The notes: generated by a model not told the origin, from the letters alone. Counted from the first letter of the stretch, positions 1 to 8,333 are shown. The stretch is DNA of 10,755 nucleotides from Echinococcus granulosus (GCF_000524195.1 NW_020170444.1:253509-264263), one strand, 5' to 3'. A program made the numbers and translations.

Positions 1-536
1 TTTTTCTTAGATTTGAACCTGTTGTTTGTAGTTAGTCAATCGTACAGCAAGAAATCTGCAATTGGGCAAGAAATTGAGGTGTAGGTTTTAGTTTTCGCAA
101 TTTCAGCGTTTAAATACTTGGCTAATCTTCCTTTGCCTCTTTGAATTTTTTTTACAACAATATGCCTGAGCTCTTTTACTTAACTTCTTTAGTTCTTTTT
201 AAGATTAATTTTCAAACAGTATCCAGTGGTTTCTTAAGCAATGAACTTTTCTTGTAAAAGTTTCAGAAAGCAGCCCTTTGCCTACTAAGGCGTAATGCTG
301 TAAATCTATTATTGTTACATTTGGGTGTGCTCCTTCTTTGCGTACAAGTAACCGTAGGACTGTGTAAGTTCTGGTGCAGAACTCTGCGTTCCTACCATTA
401 ACATATATGTTGGTTTGAGTGAAAAGATTTGCATGGTGTATTGTATAGTTTAATTAGGTGCTGTTTGTACCCTTTAGTGAAACCTTTGTGATTCTTTGTT
501 TAGTGATTTAGAACAGTCGGTTTTGTTTGTCCATAG
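1..536. other. Non-coding stretch, probably intron upstream of the first visible ZP exon
   Basis: A+T-rich sequence with T-runs and no ORF that resembles a protein family. It ends in a plausible 3' splice site (TTGTTTGTCCATAG at 523-536). The + strand gene must have more 5' exons, since no start codon or signal peptide fits the visible part, so this is most simply read as intron. I see no promoter, RNA gene or repeat in it. Confidence 0.5.
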
Positions 537-702
537 GTGTCCAAACACAGAGTGTGGATTTACAGGAAATTTTCTCTCTTACTCACTGTCTCAACCAGGA
601 AGAGATGGAATGCCTTTGGCCCTCGCCATAAAATCTCCACCTTCGTCTTCTTCCCTCATATCCATTGCCTCCTCACTATTTCCAGCCTTCGTAATCACCA
701 CG
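537..702 (+). CDS. ZP-protein exon A: Cys-Pro motif and Ser-rich linker
   Basis: The acceptor is TTTGTCCATAG|G and the donor is CACG|GTCAGT. In the frame that joins the later exons it starts with one base finishing a split codon, then CPNTECGFTGNF, then a segment containing SPPSSSSL and ending PAFVITT in phase 0. A Cys-Pro pair just before the last strands is usual in ZP-C subdomains, but here about 70 residues separate it from the next strand, longer than normal. A second frame is also open through this exon. The splice sites are moderate, and a further exon between this one and 2038 cannot be excluded. Confidence 0.5.
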
Positions 703-3700
703 GTCAGTTATTTAAGGGCAATGGTGCAGAAGGTGGACAATCTCAAATAATTTTGTTTACCTTCTAATCAATGCTAGAAATAAAGTTGTTTCCATAACCA
801 AATGGGTCCAATGGTTTAACTTTTCCAGTGCAACATTGTTTGTTCGCCGCCCAGAGTGTGACCATCAATTAACTTTTTTGTATGGAATCCATTATTTGTA
901 CCATTTTTTTCAATTCTGTTTGTAATAGTAGTTGATATTCAATGTCACAATTTGATTGAACCGTAATTTGATTGACAAAGCTTTGAAAACAGCTAAATTG
1001 ATATAATTTGAAGTAATAGATAATTTGGAAGTTAGATGAACTAAAATTTCAACTCCCGCTTACCTGCACCAACTATTCAGCTATTGTCCTTCCGTTAAGA
1101 AGGCCACCATTCATCAAATGGCTTAAGAAAGTGGATTACGTAAGTCATGGAATAAGTATACTACGAAAACAAAATAATTGATAAAAACCAAGATTTACTT
1201 TATGCCACAAAATTTTTAAATACTGGTTTTACACTTCCTAATTTGCCTTATCATTGCAAAGCTTCAACGTCACGTTATCTTGCACATAACCTATAATGCG
1301 TATGTGGCACCCCTTTGCTCCCTGAAGACGAAAGTCGACGTAATACTCGAGCAGAATATATGCCTTTAATATACAGTAGAGCCTAAGGCTACTGGCATGA
1401 CCCAGAGGTCAGCCCATCCAGCCAAGGTACAATGACCAAAACACGAAGTGGCTTCGTAACCAAAGCCAAGAGCTAACCAACCAAGGCATTACATATCATT
1501 TGGTAGTAGAAGTCAAGATAGATGCCTTATAAGATCGGGTTCCCTTTCCTGCTGTCACCACTGTAGCGCCCCGAGACTTCCCTGAAGCCAAAAGAAGACA
1601 TAGTACTCGGGCAGGATATATACCTTCAATATACAGTAGGGCCTAGGGCTACTGGCACTGCTCAGAGGCTAATACAATAGAGGTGGCACTTTACCAAAAC
1701 TGAGAGCTGGCTGGTAGACGTATTACACTTAGAACTGAGGTTTTGCCATCATTATGAATAAATATTTGTAGGCGCGACCTTGGATTCTGTCGAGTTCCGA
1801 ATGCAAGCAATCAAAATACTGAGAATGTCTTTTTGAAACTGGGGATATCTCCAGCAATTTTTTGTTGGAAATACAAGTGTGGCAATTATTCTACTTGATT
1901 ATAGCCTGCGATATTTTAAATACACTGGCGTAAACTATCCTATTCGACCATTCATTTCTAATTGTTACTTTAGTGGATGATGTTATATTTGAATATTCTA
2001 GATATTCCAGATAATAAAGTGGATTGTTTTGTTCCAGGGATTGCATCCAAATCAGTCCTTTCGGACAGACTCATCGGCGTTCCATGCAAATACAACCTCG
2101 ACGAATGTGAGAATCACTTGTGCATTTCGGCTATGTGCACGTCAAGCATGGTGTGCTTTGGTAAGCACTTCCACTTTTATTACCACTTTTTAACTATTTT
2201 AAGTGGCGAAAACTGGGTTGTCTATTTAGACTTGATTCTATGGCATTTGTCAAAAAATGATTAAGAAGAAGTCAATAAAAACATTACTTAATTTCAAAAG
2301 ATATCGCATTATAAGTAAAATTTCCATATGCCACTGTTCCTTAGATTAACAAATTTTTACCAATAAAGCATTCATTTACATCAGTGAGTAAAAAAGTGGC
2401 ATTGGTTACTGATTACTTCAGTTCATCAATCTTTATCAATGCTTTGAACGTCAGTTATTTAGCAGAGCATTGTTACAAAGGTAAATAATTGCAATTTTTA
2501 CTAGCGATAACACATGGAAAGAGAAAGATATCCTTTTTTTAATAGAATGCATTTTGCGGTTCCTTAAACTGAAAAGGAAAGAAGAGCTTGTCTCGTTTTT
2601 CTTCTGTTCGTTGAATTTTCGTGCGCCTCGCTGCTATCGCTTCCTACTTCTCCTCGCAGTCCTACGGCTAACATCAACTTGGCCTGTGCCAGTTGAGAGT
2701 TAGATGTGCTCTCACCTAGCAGTTAACATTACTTTAGCCTATGCCACCACAATCACTGTCACCATCGTCCCGTATCGGTCGTGTAGATCTTTGTCATTTT
2801 CTAAGACTTTCACAGCACTGACAGAATCTACTTTGACAAGTTAGCGTGATGCACGCAATTGCCTGATCCACTCGAGCATCTGCGATAGTATCTGCTTCTT
2901 CCTTCTCCGCTTTATTTATTGCGCCAATTTAAGGATGGTACATTTATACATCTATACGCACGAAAAACAGAAAAATTGTGCCTCCTTCCTCCCTTGGCAA
3001 CAAGTCGATCAAAGGAGAAGGGGCATAATTTGATTGCCGATGGGGTGCCGAAAAGTGGATGGACATTCGTAATAGGATTACGCCCTTATTATCCCCCTTT
3101 TACCCATAAAGTAAAGGGTAGATTACACGAAAACTGGCTGGTTATTGCGGCAATATCCGAGTTATCTGCGCCTTGAAATTTCTGATCTCGTTTAACTTCG
3201 CTTTGTTGGTATAGAGACATGCAGAAAACAGTGACAATCTAGCAAGTTGTCCTACGTCTAATATGCATAAAATTACGGGGCAGTAAAGTTTTGCTTTTAC
3301 GTCTTGAATGTAGGAAAATTTCCTGTTTATTATGTTTTCATAACTGTTTGATTATTATTCTGCTTATTGGAAGCACAGTGTTTAATTAAATTACTTATAT
3401 CAAAATGTGGTTTATCTAACACACCCATTCACAGCATCGCATCTGTGCGACACTTCAATTCTCCTAACTGAGTCTGCACTTCATACGTTCATTATTTATC
3501 ACTTTGATACCCAGTTGCAACAAATCATGCTGCAAACAGATCAGTTAAGTTCAAAACCATAAAAAGGATGTGAAATCTCCTTGGGCCGAAAAGAAACATG
3601 GGTTTTTTGTTTTCCAGCTAGTGTTAAAGTGTTCACTTCAGTAACGCAGGCATTCATGTATTCCATATGTACTCTGATGATAATTTACCTTTGAGATTTC

Positions 3701-6700
3701 GAAAGCAAGCATGTAAAATAACTTCTTCAAATTACTACTCAATGTCTTGATTGAGGTGTTAAAGTCAGAAGTATATCAGTTTAGCATTTAGTACATCAAA
3801 GTTAATAAGGTAAAGATCCCACGTTGAAATTTTTAAAAGAACTTGAATTTACCACTCTTATCCAGCCCCATCCATGCAGCGGTTTGCAGGAGAGGAACTC
3901 GATGACAACATTTATGCCACCGAAGATCCACTTCGCAGTGCGATCACTTATTTTGGAAATAATCAACCCTTCACCGCACGAATCCGAGAAGTCAAATTCA
4001 CTTGGTAAGTAGCTGGTCCATTCATTCTCCAACCTTTGCTCCGACCATGGAAACGCTTTAAAAGTGAGGGAGAATCCAAACGTTTGCATCTAGTTGTATG
4101 ATAATCTCACTTTTATTTCTACGTCGCCTTAATAGAAATCATTTGTTGCAGATCGTCGAACAGGCTGCTCTTAGGGCATTTGAATTAAAATAACTCTCAC
4201 AAAAAGCGTGATTTTCAAAAATATGGGTGACTTTTCAACTGATGTAGGTACAATCTTTTAGTGGTAAGACGAAGTAAGTAATGTCTGACAATGTGTACAA
4301 TTTGAGTTGATTACATGCTTATGCCGAAAATGATCTGCATAATTTTATACTTCTGACATTCTTCGCATCACATCAAGTCAAATGGAGTCATATCTGTTAA
4401 AGCAAAATACTTGACATTATTTTGCTTTAAAAAGAACACATTCTGAATCATTTTGTAAATAGTTTTTGTTAATTAGAATAAACCAGGAGGTGTAGATAAA
4501 AACTCATTCATATTTTACCGTAGGCACTAGCATTTTTTGCTTAGGAATTTCACAACAATACTATTTGCGATTAAAACCATCAATTGAGCAAAAGTACAGG
4601 TGTTGACTAGCGTTTTTTGATTTAAAATAAGGCTGTGCTTCCCTATTTGTTTCAAAATACCAAGTTAAACTTACTTAAGATTACCATTAGGTAGTGGCCT
4701 ACCATTTTATACCTCCATGCAAATTTCATTTGATCAATTTCATCCTCCTTTTAAGTGTCTATCCCCCGGTCAAAATGTTGCCTTCCTCGTTACTAGTCAA
4801 CAAAATAATGAACAACTTAAGTGTGCCAAAGTCCACCGCCACCGGTGTTGGTGGAGCGGTGGTTGTGGATGTTCTTTTACAATTTCAAGGGACTAACTCA
4901 AACTGCACAGAGTGGTGATTTAGGCTCCAACCCCTTCTAAAGGTTCACATCTGTCTGACGCCATTTACCACCCCACTTCAGCAGAATAGAGCGTCATGAG
5001 CCACCGGTCGTGTATGCACTGCTCTTTTTCACTGTCTGCATAAAATAATAGGATAAAAACACAGACTCTAATTTAACTAAAAAAGTCGAAGACTCTTCTA
5101 CAGCAGTAATGCGCATTGTGGCATGTTTGTAATCCACGTTTCCAGCTTTTTTTCTTGCTTCTAGCTCTGTTTATTATAGTTTTCTATAATTATCCGGTTT
5201 GCATTTAGAAAGGTGGTACTCTGTGACTTTTGAAGCATGTCTGAATTTGCGTAATTTACAAATCGTTTTTTTTAATTGTGGTTTCGGAAGATGTCTGCTA
5301 ATACCATCATAAAATTTCATCTTATGAAAGTTTCCAGATAGTCAGTATCTTCACTTAATTACACTGCCTCCATAAAATCAAGTAGCATGTTTGCAATGGG
5401 ATAATTTCCAGGAGTTTATTTACTTCATACTTTGTTTAAGTTTAATTTTTCTTATCTTTTTTTTGTTCGGAAAGGTTCGCAGAGTTGCTCGAGTGTGTTC
5501 TGCCAGCCAAGAATCCAGTTGCTGTTAATCATGGTGTCACTGGGGACAATGCTCTGTCTCTCCATGATTTGCGGCTGCCTGGTCTCCAGAAATCACTACC
5601 TCTTTCACCTTAAGTCCTCCTCTTCCTCCACCTCCTCCCCCAACCTGACGATCTGCCATCCACACACAAATCTCCTCGCTTCTCGCCGTTCCAGTGACGT
5701 CCCTAAAACTCCCGTGGGGATCCAACCACCTTGCCTCGGTTCACAGGGTGGCAACGATGAGACTTCTATTTCTACCGCCTTTCTCCACCATGAGCCAGAA
5801 CAAAATTACATTCAGTTTTGCAATCCACCTCCACCGCCACAAAAACATCACCATCATACTCTACCTTCCACATGCTTCCATGAGGCCTACCAGAGCCTGT
5901 CCCGTCAGGGACACCTCCAATGCTCACAGAGCGTCTTTCTCTCTCCACAGATTGATAATCGAAGAGGTCTTATTTACGCGAATGGTGAGATAGGTAGAGG
6001 GAAATCGACCCTGTTGGTGCCGGTGAACTCAAATTCTCATCTTCATTCTCCACATTATCTGCACAGTGGAACAGAGTGGACGTGGGATGGGCCAGAAATG
6101 GGGACTTTTGAGACTCAATCTGCTGCGCAAGCAGCCACTTCCACCTTCATTGTTGATACTGCTGCTTCGATACAGCAGAATAATCATTCTACTGCTGGTG
6201 AGATATCCATCGCCCCAAGGCAAGTTTTAACAACAAAAATCCGCTTAAACTAAGTGAAAATAAAGAAGTGTAGAGTTGAGGTGGTGCACTTTTCTTTCCC
6301 ACTGTTTAATTTCTAGCCACATATGCTTGGGTTAAACAAGTAAAAAATTACATTTTAAAATTCAACTTGAAAGACCTTTCCGTGGCAATTCTATGGCATG
6401 AATTTTTTTTCAACCAGTTTCCCCCAGTGAATTAAAATTATGCGCAAATAACGTTCAATATTTACGAATATTAATCTCAATGATTAAGCCCAAATTCATG
6501 GCCATATTCCGTCTCATCACAGTGCTTAGGAATGCTCGCAACTCTACAAGCATGTATTTACAAAGTTGTCCACAATCAGCTCTCCGGGCAATTAATCCTC
6601 AGGACCGCTTCATATAGACAAGCGAATCACAGCAAGAATAACGATTTATTAGATTAAAAACCTTTTAAACTCTAGTGATAGTAAAACATCTCCGGTTATT

Positions 6701-7878
6701 GATGAGGGTAGTCCGACACCTCCTTTCTTGGCAAACTCTAGTGCACGGATTATTTTGGGGATTATCACATACGGATTGTTATTGCATCGTGCGACGGTAG
6801 GGTTTCTTATGAACAATCGCCCATAAGACTAATCTGTAGTACATAGAATAGAAATGGACTTTAAGGGCGTGTAACAGGTTTACTCCTCCTGCTCACCTCA
6901 CAGCCCCATATGTAAAGTCACGTGTCAATCATCTACAGAAGACTATACATGGCTTGTGCATGTTTGGTGCATTAAAAACACAAGGGTTCAGTAATAGTCG
7001 CCCATTTGCTGAAGGCCAAACAACAAATAAGGCTTAAACTCACTTACCTGATACAACTCAGCTGTGTGCAAGAGCACCTTCCTCTAGAGAAACACTTAGA
7101 ATCAGTGAATCAGTGGTAAAAAGAATTTATGCTGCAATTTAGGGAGGGAGGGAGAGAGAGTTTGAGACATAGGACACAAATGCTGTTTTCCCCTTATTCT
7201 AGTAAGAGCGATGTGTTTCCATGTGATTAGCTCCCTTTTTTGATAATTCTATTTGGTAGTCATATGTCAGATGGGGCAGATAGGAAGTAGAAATGAAATG
7301 GAAATAGAGGTGGTTAGAGCCGCGCCGTTTGTCTCTACAACTGAACATTTCATAAGATTTGGGTGTCTGTATCATTGAGCATGGGCTATAAATTGCAATG
7401 ATCACTATTTCAACGGACAAAATATTACGAAGAACTTTTTGCAACTATTTATATTTAACTACAAAAGAATAGCATGTGCTTATTTGACTACCCCTTACAT
7501 ACAGGCAGACAAATAAACTTACAGACACACCAGATGAAGCTAAAATAAACTGACAGGCATGCAAACCTACATCTAAACAGACTATCAGAAACAAAGAAAG
7601 GAAAATTCCAGTTTTTTAATCATTCTAGGCAGAGCGGGACTAGAGTGGAAAACCAGCCCCTTTGTCTCATCGCTGCGTCGGGCATTAAGACTCTCGGATC
7701 GGCGCAAAAATCTCCGGTGCCAACTCCTGTCACCGTAGCGCCGGAGACGCACTACCAGCTGGCCTCAAAGCTCTACATGATGCCCGAATTTTCTTACTGC
7801 CTTTCTTCACACAATACCAACAACGGCAGCAACAATGGCTACCAAAACAATGGTAGTGAAGACGAGTCTTCACAATGA
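537..7878 (+). CDS. ZP-domain type I membrane protein, C-terminal part (5 exons, 5' end missing)
   Basis: Spliced as 537-702, 2038-2160, 3866-4004, 5475-6219 and 7629-7878, the reading frame stays open for about 473 codons to the TGA at 7876-7878. ZP domains polymerise or dimerise extracellular proteins in egg coats, apical matrices and sensory structures. The visible order is: a Cys-Pro motif; a Ser-rich linker; the ZP-C terminal strands NVRITCAFRLC followed by two further cysteines and CSG, closely resembling the end of the uromodulin ZP domain; a hydrophobic patch; a transmembrane helix; and a long cytoplasmic tail rich in Ser, Pro, His and Asn. The ZP-N half and signal peptide lie left of the window. 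No consensus furin site (RXXR or RXKR type) is visible between CSG and the membrane. The ZP call rests on a motif, not a search. The single-pass membrane topology is better supported than the family name. Confidence 0.65.
1302..1493. repeat. Interspersed repeat, copy 1
   Basis: It aligns with the stretch 1561-1727 at an offset of about 260 bases. In the best block (1321-1397 against 1581-1657) I count 65 identities in 77, including AATATACAGTAG and GGCTACTGGCA. Similarity continues more weakly on both sides, from GTGGCACCCC at the left to CATTACA at the right. No open reading frame, terminal inverted repeat or target-site duplication is evident. It is probably a short non-autonomous element or a fragment of a larger one; the family is not recognised. 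Confidence 0.7.
1561..1727. repeat. Interspersed repeat, copy 2
   Basis: The partner of 1302-1493 in the same orientation. It opens with GTAGCGCCCCGAGACTTC and ends near TATTACA at 1727, and is about 25 bases shorter than copy 1 because of a deletion in the right half. It is richer in G+C than the surrounding intron. The two copies differ at roughly one base in six in the best block, so the duplication is not recent, or two separate insertions occurred. Confidence 0.7.
2038..2160 (+). CDS. ZP-protein exon B: last strands of the ZP-C subdomain
   Basis: The acceptor is TTTGTTCCAG|GGA and the donor is CTTTG|GTAAGC. The exon is 123 bases, phase 0 at both ends, 41 codons. The product reads SFRTDSSAFHANTT followed by NVRITCAFRLC, then a Trp-Cys and a final Leu. 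The pattern Phe, spacer, Val-x-Ile-x-Cys-x3-Leu-Cys, then two more cysteines completed in the next exon, is the usual closing strand of ZP domains (uromodulin and tectorin type). Two N-glycosylation sequons (NQS, NTT) fit an extracellular segment. A second frame is open too, with five cysteines, but it does not lead into the long ORF downstream. Confidence 0.7.
2161..3865 (+). other. Intron of the ZP gene (about 1.7 kb)
   Basis: It runs from GTAAGC to ACCACTCTTATCCAG. Around 2600-3180 the base composition is more balanced than elsewhere, and an 86-codon open frame ends at 3176. That frame resembles no family I know and has no convincing splice sites; it may be a decayed repeat. A weak 24-base direct repeat (2668-2691 and 2723-2746, 18 of 24 identical) also lies here. 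Nothing else is evident. Confidence 0.6.
3866..4004 (+). CDS. ZP-protein exon C: closing CSG and membrane-proximal stalk
   Basis: The acceptor is CTTATCCAG|CCC and the donor is CTTG|GTAAGT, a near-perfect consensus. Entry is phase 0 and exit phase 1, 46 codons plus one base. It begins PHPCSGLQER, supplying the last cysteine of the ZP pattern and the CSG that follows it in several family members. It continues with a hydrophobic patch, IHFAVRSLILEII, in the position where ZP proteins carry an external hydrophobic patch that blocks premature polymerisation. The basic residues after CSG (QER) do not make a consensus furin site. A rival frame with RFAGEELDDNIYA is also open and looks protein-like; frame choice rests on the ZP pattern and on the downstream ORF. 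Confidence 0.62.
4005..5474 (+). other. Intron of the ZP gene (about 1.5 kb)
   Basis: It runs from GTAAGT to a long T-run followed by GTTCGGAAAG. It contains a GC-rich hairpin at 4833-4862, annotated separately, and an open frame of 74 codons over the same place that I attribute to the hairpin's composition. The rest is A+T-rich with no supported gene. Confidence 0.6.
4833..4862. repeat. GC-rich imperfect inverted repeat (11-bp stem)
   Basis: The left arm CCACCGCCACC (4833-4843) pairs with GGTGG (4850-4854) and CGGTGG (4857-4862). An AG bulge lies on the right arm and GGTGTT forms the loop. It stands out as a G+C island in an A+T-rich intron. It could fold in the pre-mRNA; no known regulatory element is recognised. 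Confidence 0.7.
5475..6219 (+). CDS. ZP-protein exon D: transmembrane helix and cytoplasmic tail
   Basis: The acceptor is a T-run plus GTTCGGAAAG|GT; entry phase 1 matches the preceding exon's exit. It has 247 codons and splits one more at its end. The first 13 residues are followed by a helix of about 24 hydrophobic residues (QLLLIMVSLGTMLCLSMICG and on to CLV), then positive residues (SRNHY..HLK), as expected for a type I protein with a cytosolic C-terminus. The tail holds a run of serines (SSSSSTSSP), a PPPPP stretch followed by KHHHH, and an Ala/Ser/Gln-rich end. A proline run of this kind could bind SH3, EVH1 or WW domains; this is inference. The long open frame (open from near 5432 to the stop at 6253) is the main reason for choosing this frame for the whole gene. 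Confidence 0.75.
6251..6264 (+). terminator. In-frame stop and AATAAA just inside the last ZP intron
   Basis: If the last intron is not removed, the tail reads on as RQVLTTKIRLN and stops at TAA (6251-6253). AATAAA follows at 6259-6264, and a G/T-rich stretch (GTGTAGAGTTGAGGTGGTG) follows within 30 bases. This is the layout of an intronic polyadenylation site that would give a transcript lacking the final 82 residues. It has no direct support beyond the sequence. Confidence 0.4.
7048..7083 (-). other. Candidate 36-nt micro-exon on the - strand
   Basis: Read on the - strand, a pyrimidine-rich acceptor (GTGTTTCTCTAG) is followed by exactly 36 bases and then a near-perfect donor (CAG|GTAAGTGAG). 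In phase 0 the 12 codons read RKVLLHTAELYQ; one other frame is also open. It lies antisense within the last ZP intron and downstream of the PKG stop codon, so it would belong to an unknown antisense or non-coding transcript. It may be chance. Confidence 0.25.
7141..7160 (+). repeat. GGGA/GA purine tract
   Basis: Three consecutive GGGA units followed by GAGAGAGA make a 20-base pure purine run within the last ZP intron. Three G-triplets are one short of a classical intramolecular quadruplex. Confidence 0.8.
7629..7878 (+). CDS. ZP-protein exon E: C-terminal end of the cytoplasmic tail
   Basis: The acceptor is TAATCATTCTAG|G. The first base completes the Arg codon split at 6219, and 82 codons then run to TGA (7876-7878). 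The segment opens QSGTRVENQPLCL, includes SPVPTPVTVAPETHYQL and ends with Asn/Gly/Ser repeats and the acidic EDESSQ. Its codons are G+C-richer than the flanking intron, which supports coding. It resembles no named domain; it is a low-complexity cytosolic tail with a PVPTP motif. The terminal SSQ has no clear match to a PDZ ligand. Confidence 0.72.
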
Positions 7879-8036
7879 TTACCTCATTATCACTCCTTCC
7901 CTGTCTACTCAACTTGCTCGTACCCTCATACACTGAAACAAACGAGCATTCTTGTGCACAAATTCTGGTGAACATTAATTAGTGAGGAGATCTATTGAAA
8001 ACGGTCCCCCTTATTGGTCAGATAAATAGGTTGATG

Positions 8037-8042
8037 AATAAA
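8037..8042 (+). terminator. Poly(A) signal AATAAA of the ZP gene (candidate)
   Basis: The first AATAAA after the ZP stop, about 160 bases downstream (GATGAATAAAAGC). The distance is normal for a short 3' UTR. Confidence 0.5.
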
Positions 8043-8084
8043 AGCAACGAATGACTAGTTGAGTAGCAGGGGTGAGCCGGAATT

Positions 8085-8090
8085 TTTAAT
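8085..8090 (-). terminator. Poly(A) signal ATTAAA of the PKG gene (candidate)
   Basis: On the - strand ATTAAA, the commonest variant signal, occurs about 245 bases after the PKG stop. No AATAAA was seen on the - strand between the two stop codons. It faces the + strand signal at 8037-8042. Confidence 0.35.
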
Positions 8091-8333
8091 TTCTTGGCAA
8101 CAAACGGCATACGTGTTATGCTCAAAAATAAGTCGATTGGGTTTTGTAGGAAACAATATGCAATTTGGCATTTTTGCAAAAAAAATAAGGCAGGATAGTT
8201 AGGCAATGTCACCAGCAATAGAAAAAGGCGCTTTGCAGACAAAGGTTGCTGATCGGTGAAAAGTAGTATTAAAACAGACCACGGAGAGGAAGGGAAGAAG
8301 TTGAGTGATTGGATCAAAAATAGGGAAATTTCG

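Larger units (their letters stand above)
703..2037 (+). other. Intron of the ZP gene carrying a repeat pair
   Basis: It runs from GTCAGT at 703 to GTTTTGTTCCAG ending at 2037. It holds two diverged copies of an interspersed repeat (about 1302-1493 and 1561-1727, annotated separately). The rest is A+T-rich sequence in which I see no supported exon. The ORF beginning near 1977 is merely an exon frame read back into the intron. Confidence 0.5.
6220..7628 (+). other. Last intron of the ZP gene, probable GC-AG type
   Basis: The donor context is CCAAG|GCAAGT, the typical context of GC donors, and the acceptor is TAATCATTCTAG|G. A weak GT donor four bases downstream (CAA|GTTTTA at 6224), paired with the AG ending at 7632, would give the same amino acids. 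The intron carries an in-frame stop (6251-6253), an AATAAA (6259-6264), a purine tract near 7141-7160, an antisense micro-exon candidate (7048-7083) and a decayed CAGACA-like stretch around 7500-7600. Confidence 0.65.
7879..8333. other. Convergent intergenic region with the two 3' UTRs
   Basis: The 455 bases between the ZP stop (+) and the PKG stop (-) should hold both 3' UTRs. Candidate poly(A) signals for both strands lie near the middle and are annotated separately. No other gene is supported; the 112-codon - strand frame here overlaps the PKG end out of frame and has a composition typical of non-coding DNA. Confidence 0.75.

Noticed and set aside
266..366. Open stretch after TTTCAG with a hydrophobic reading (LLLLHLGVLLLC) and a GTAAGT at its end, possible signal-peptide exon
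   Set aside because: Its exit phase does not fit the next exon in the assigned frame; joined to 537 it leads to a stop. No initiator Met precedes it in frame.
1064..1145. Strong - strand donor (TGCAG|GTAAGC at 1063) and a + strand donor (TTAC|GTAAGT at 1140)
   Set aside because: Neither has a convincing acceptor and coding content; the intervening frames are short and resemble no protein.
3802..4089. 95-codon - strand open frame over ZP exon C
   Set aside because: A shadow of a coding exon; it has no family resemblance, and + strand splice sites are strong.
5941..5990. Pyrimidine tract plus CCACAG at 5950 and AATG|GTGAGA at 5984 inside exon D, as a separate exon
   Set aside because: The frame is open throughout 5475-6219 without needing these sites. 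Alternative use is possible but unsupported.
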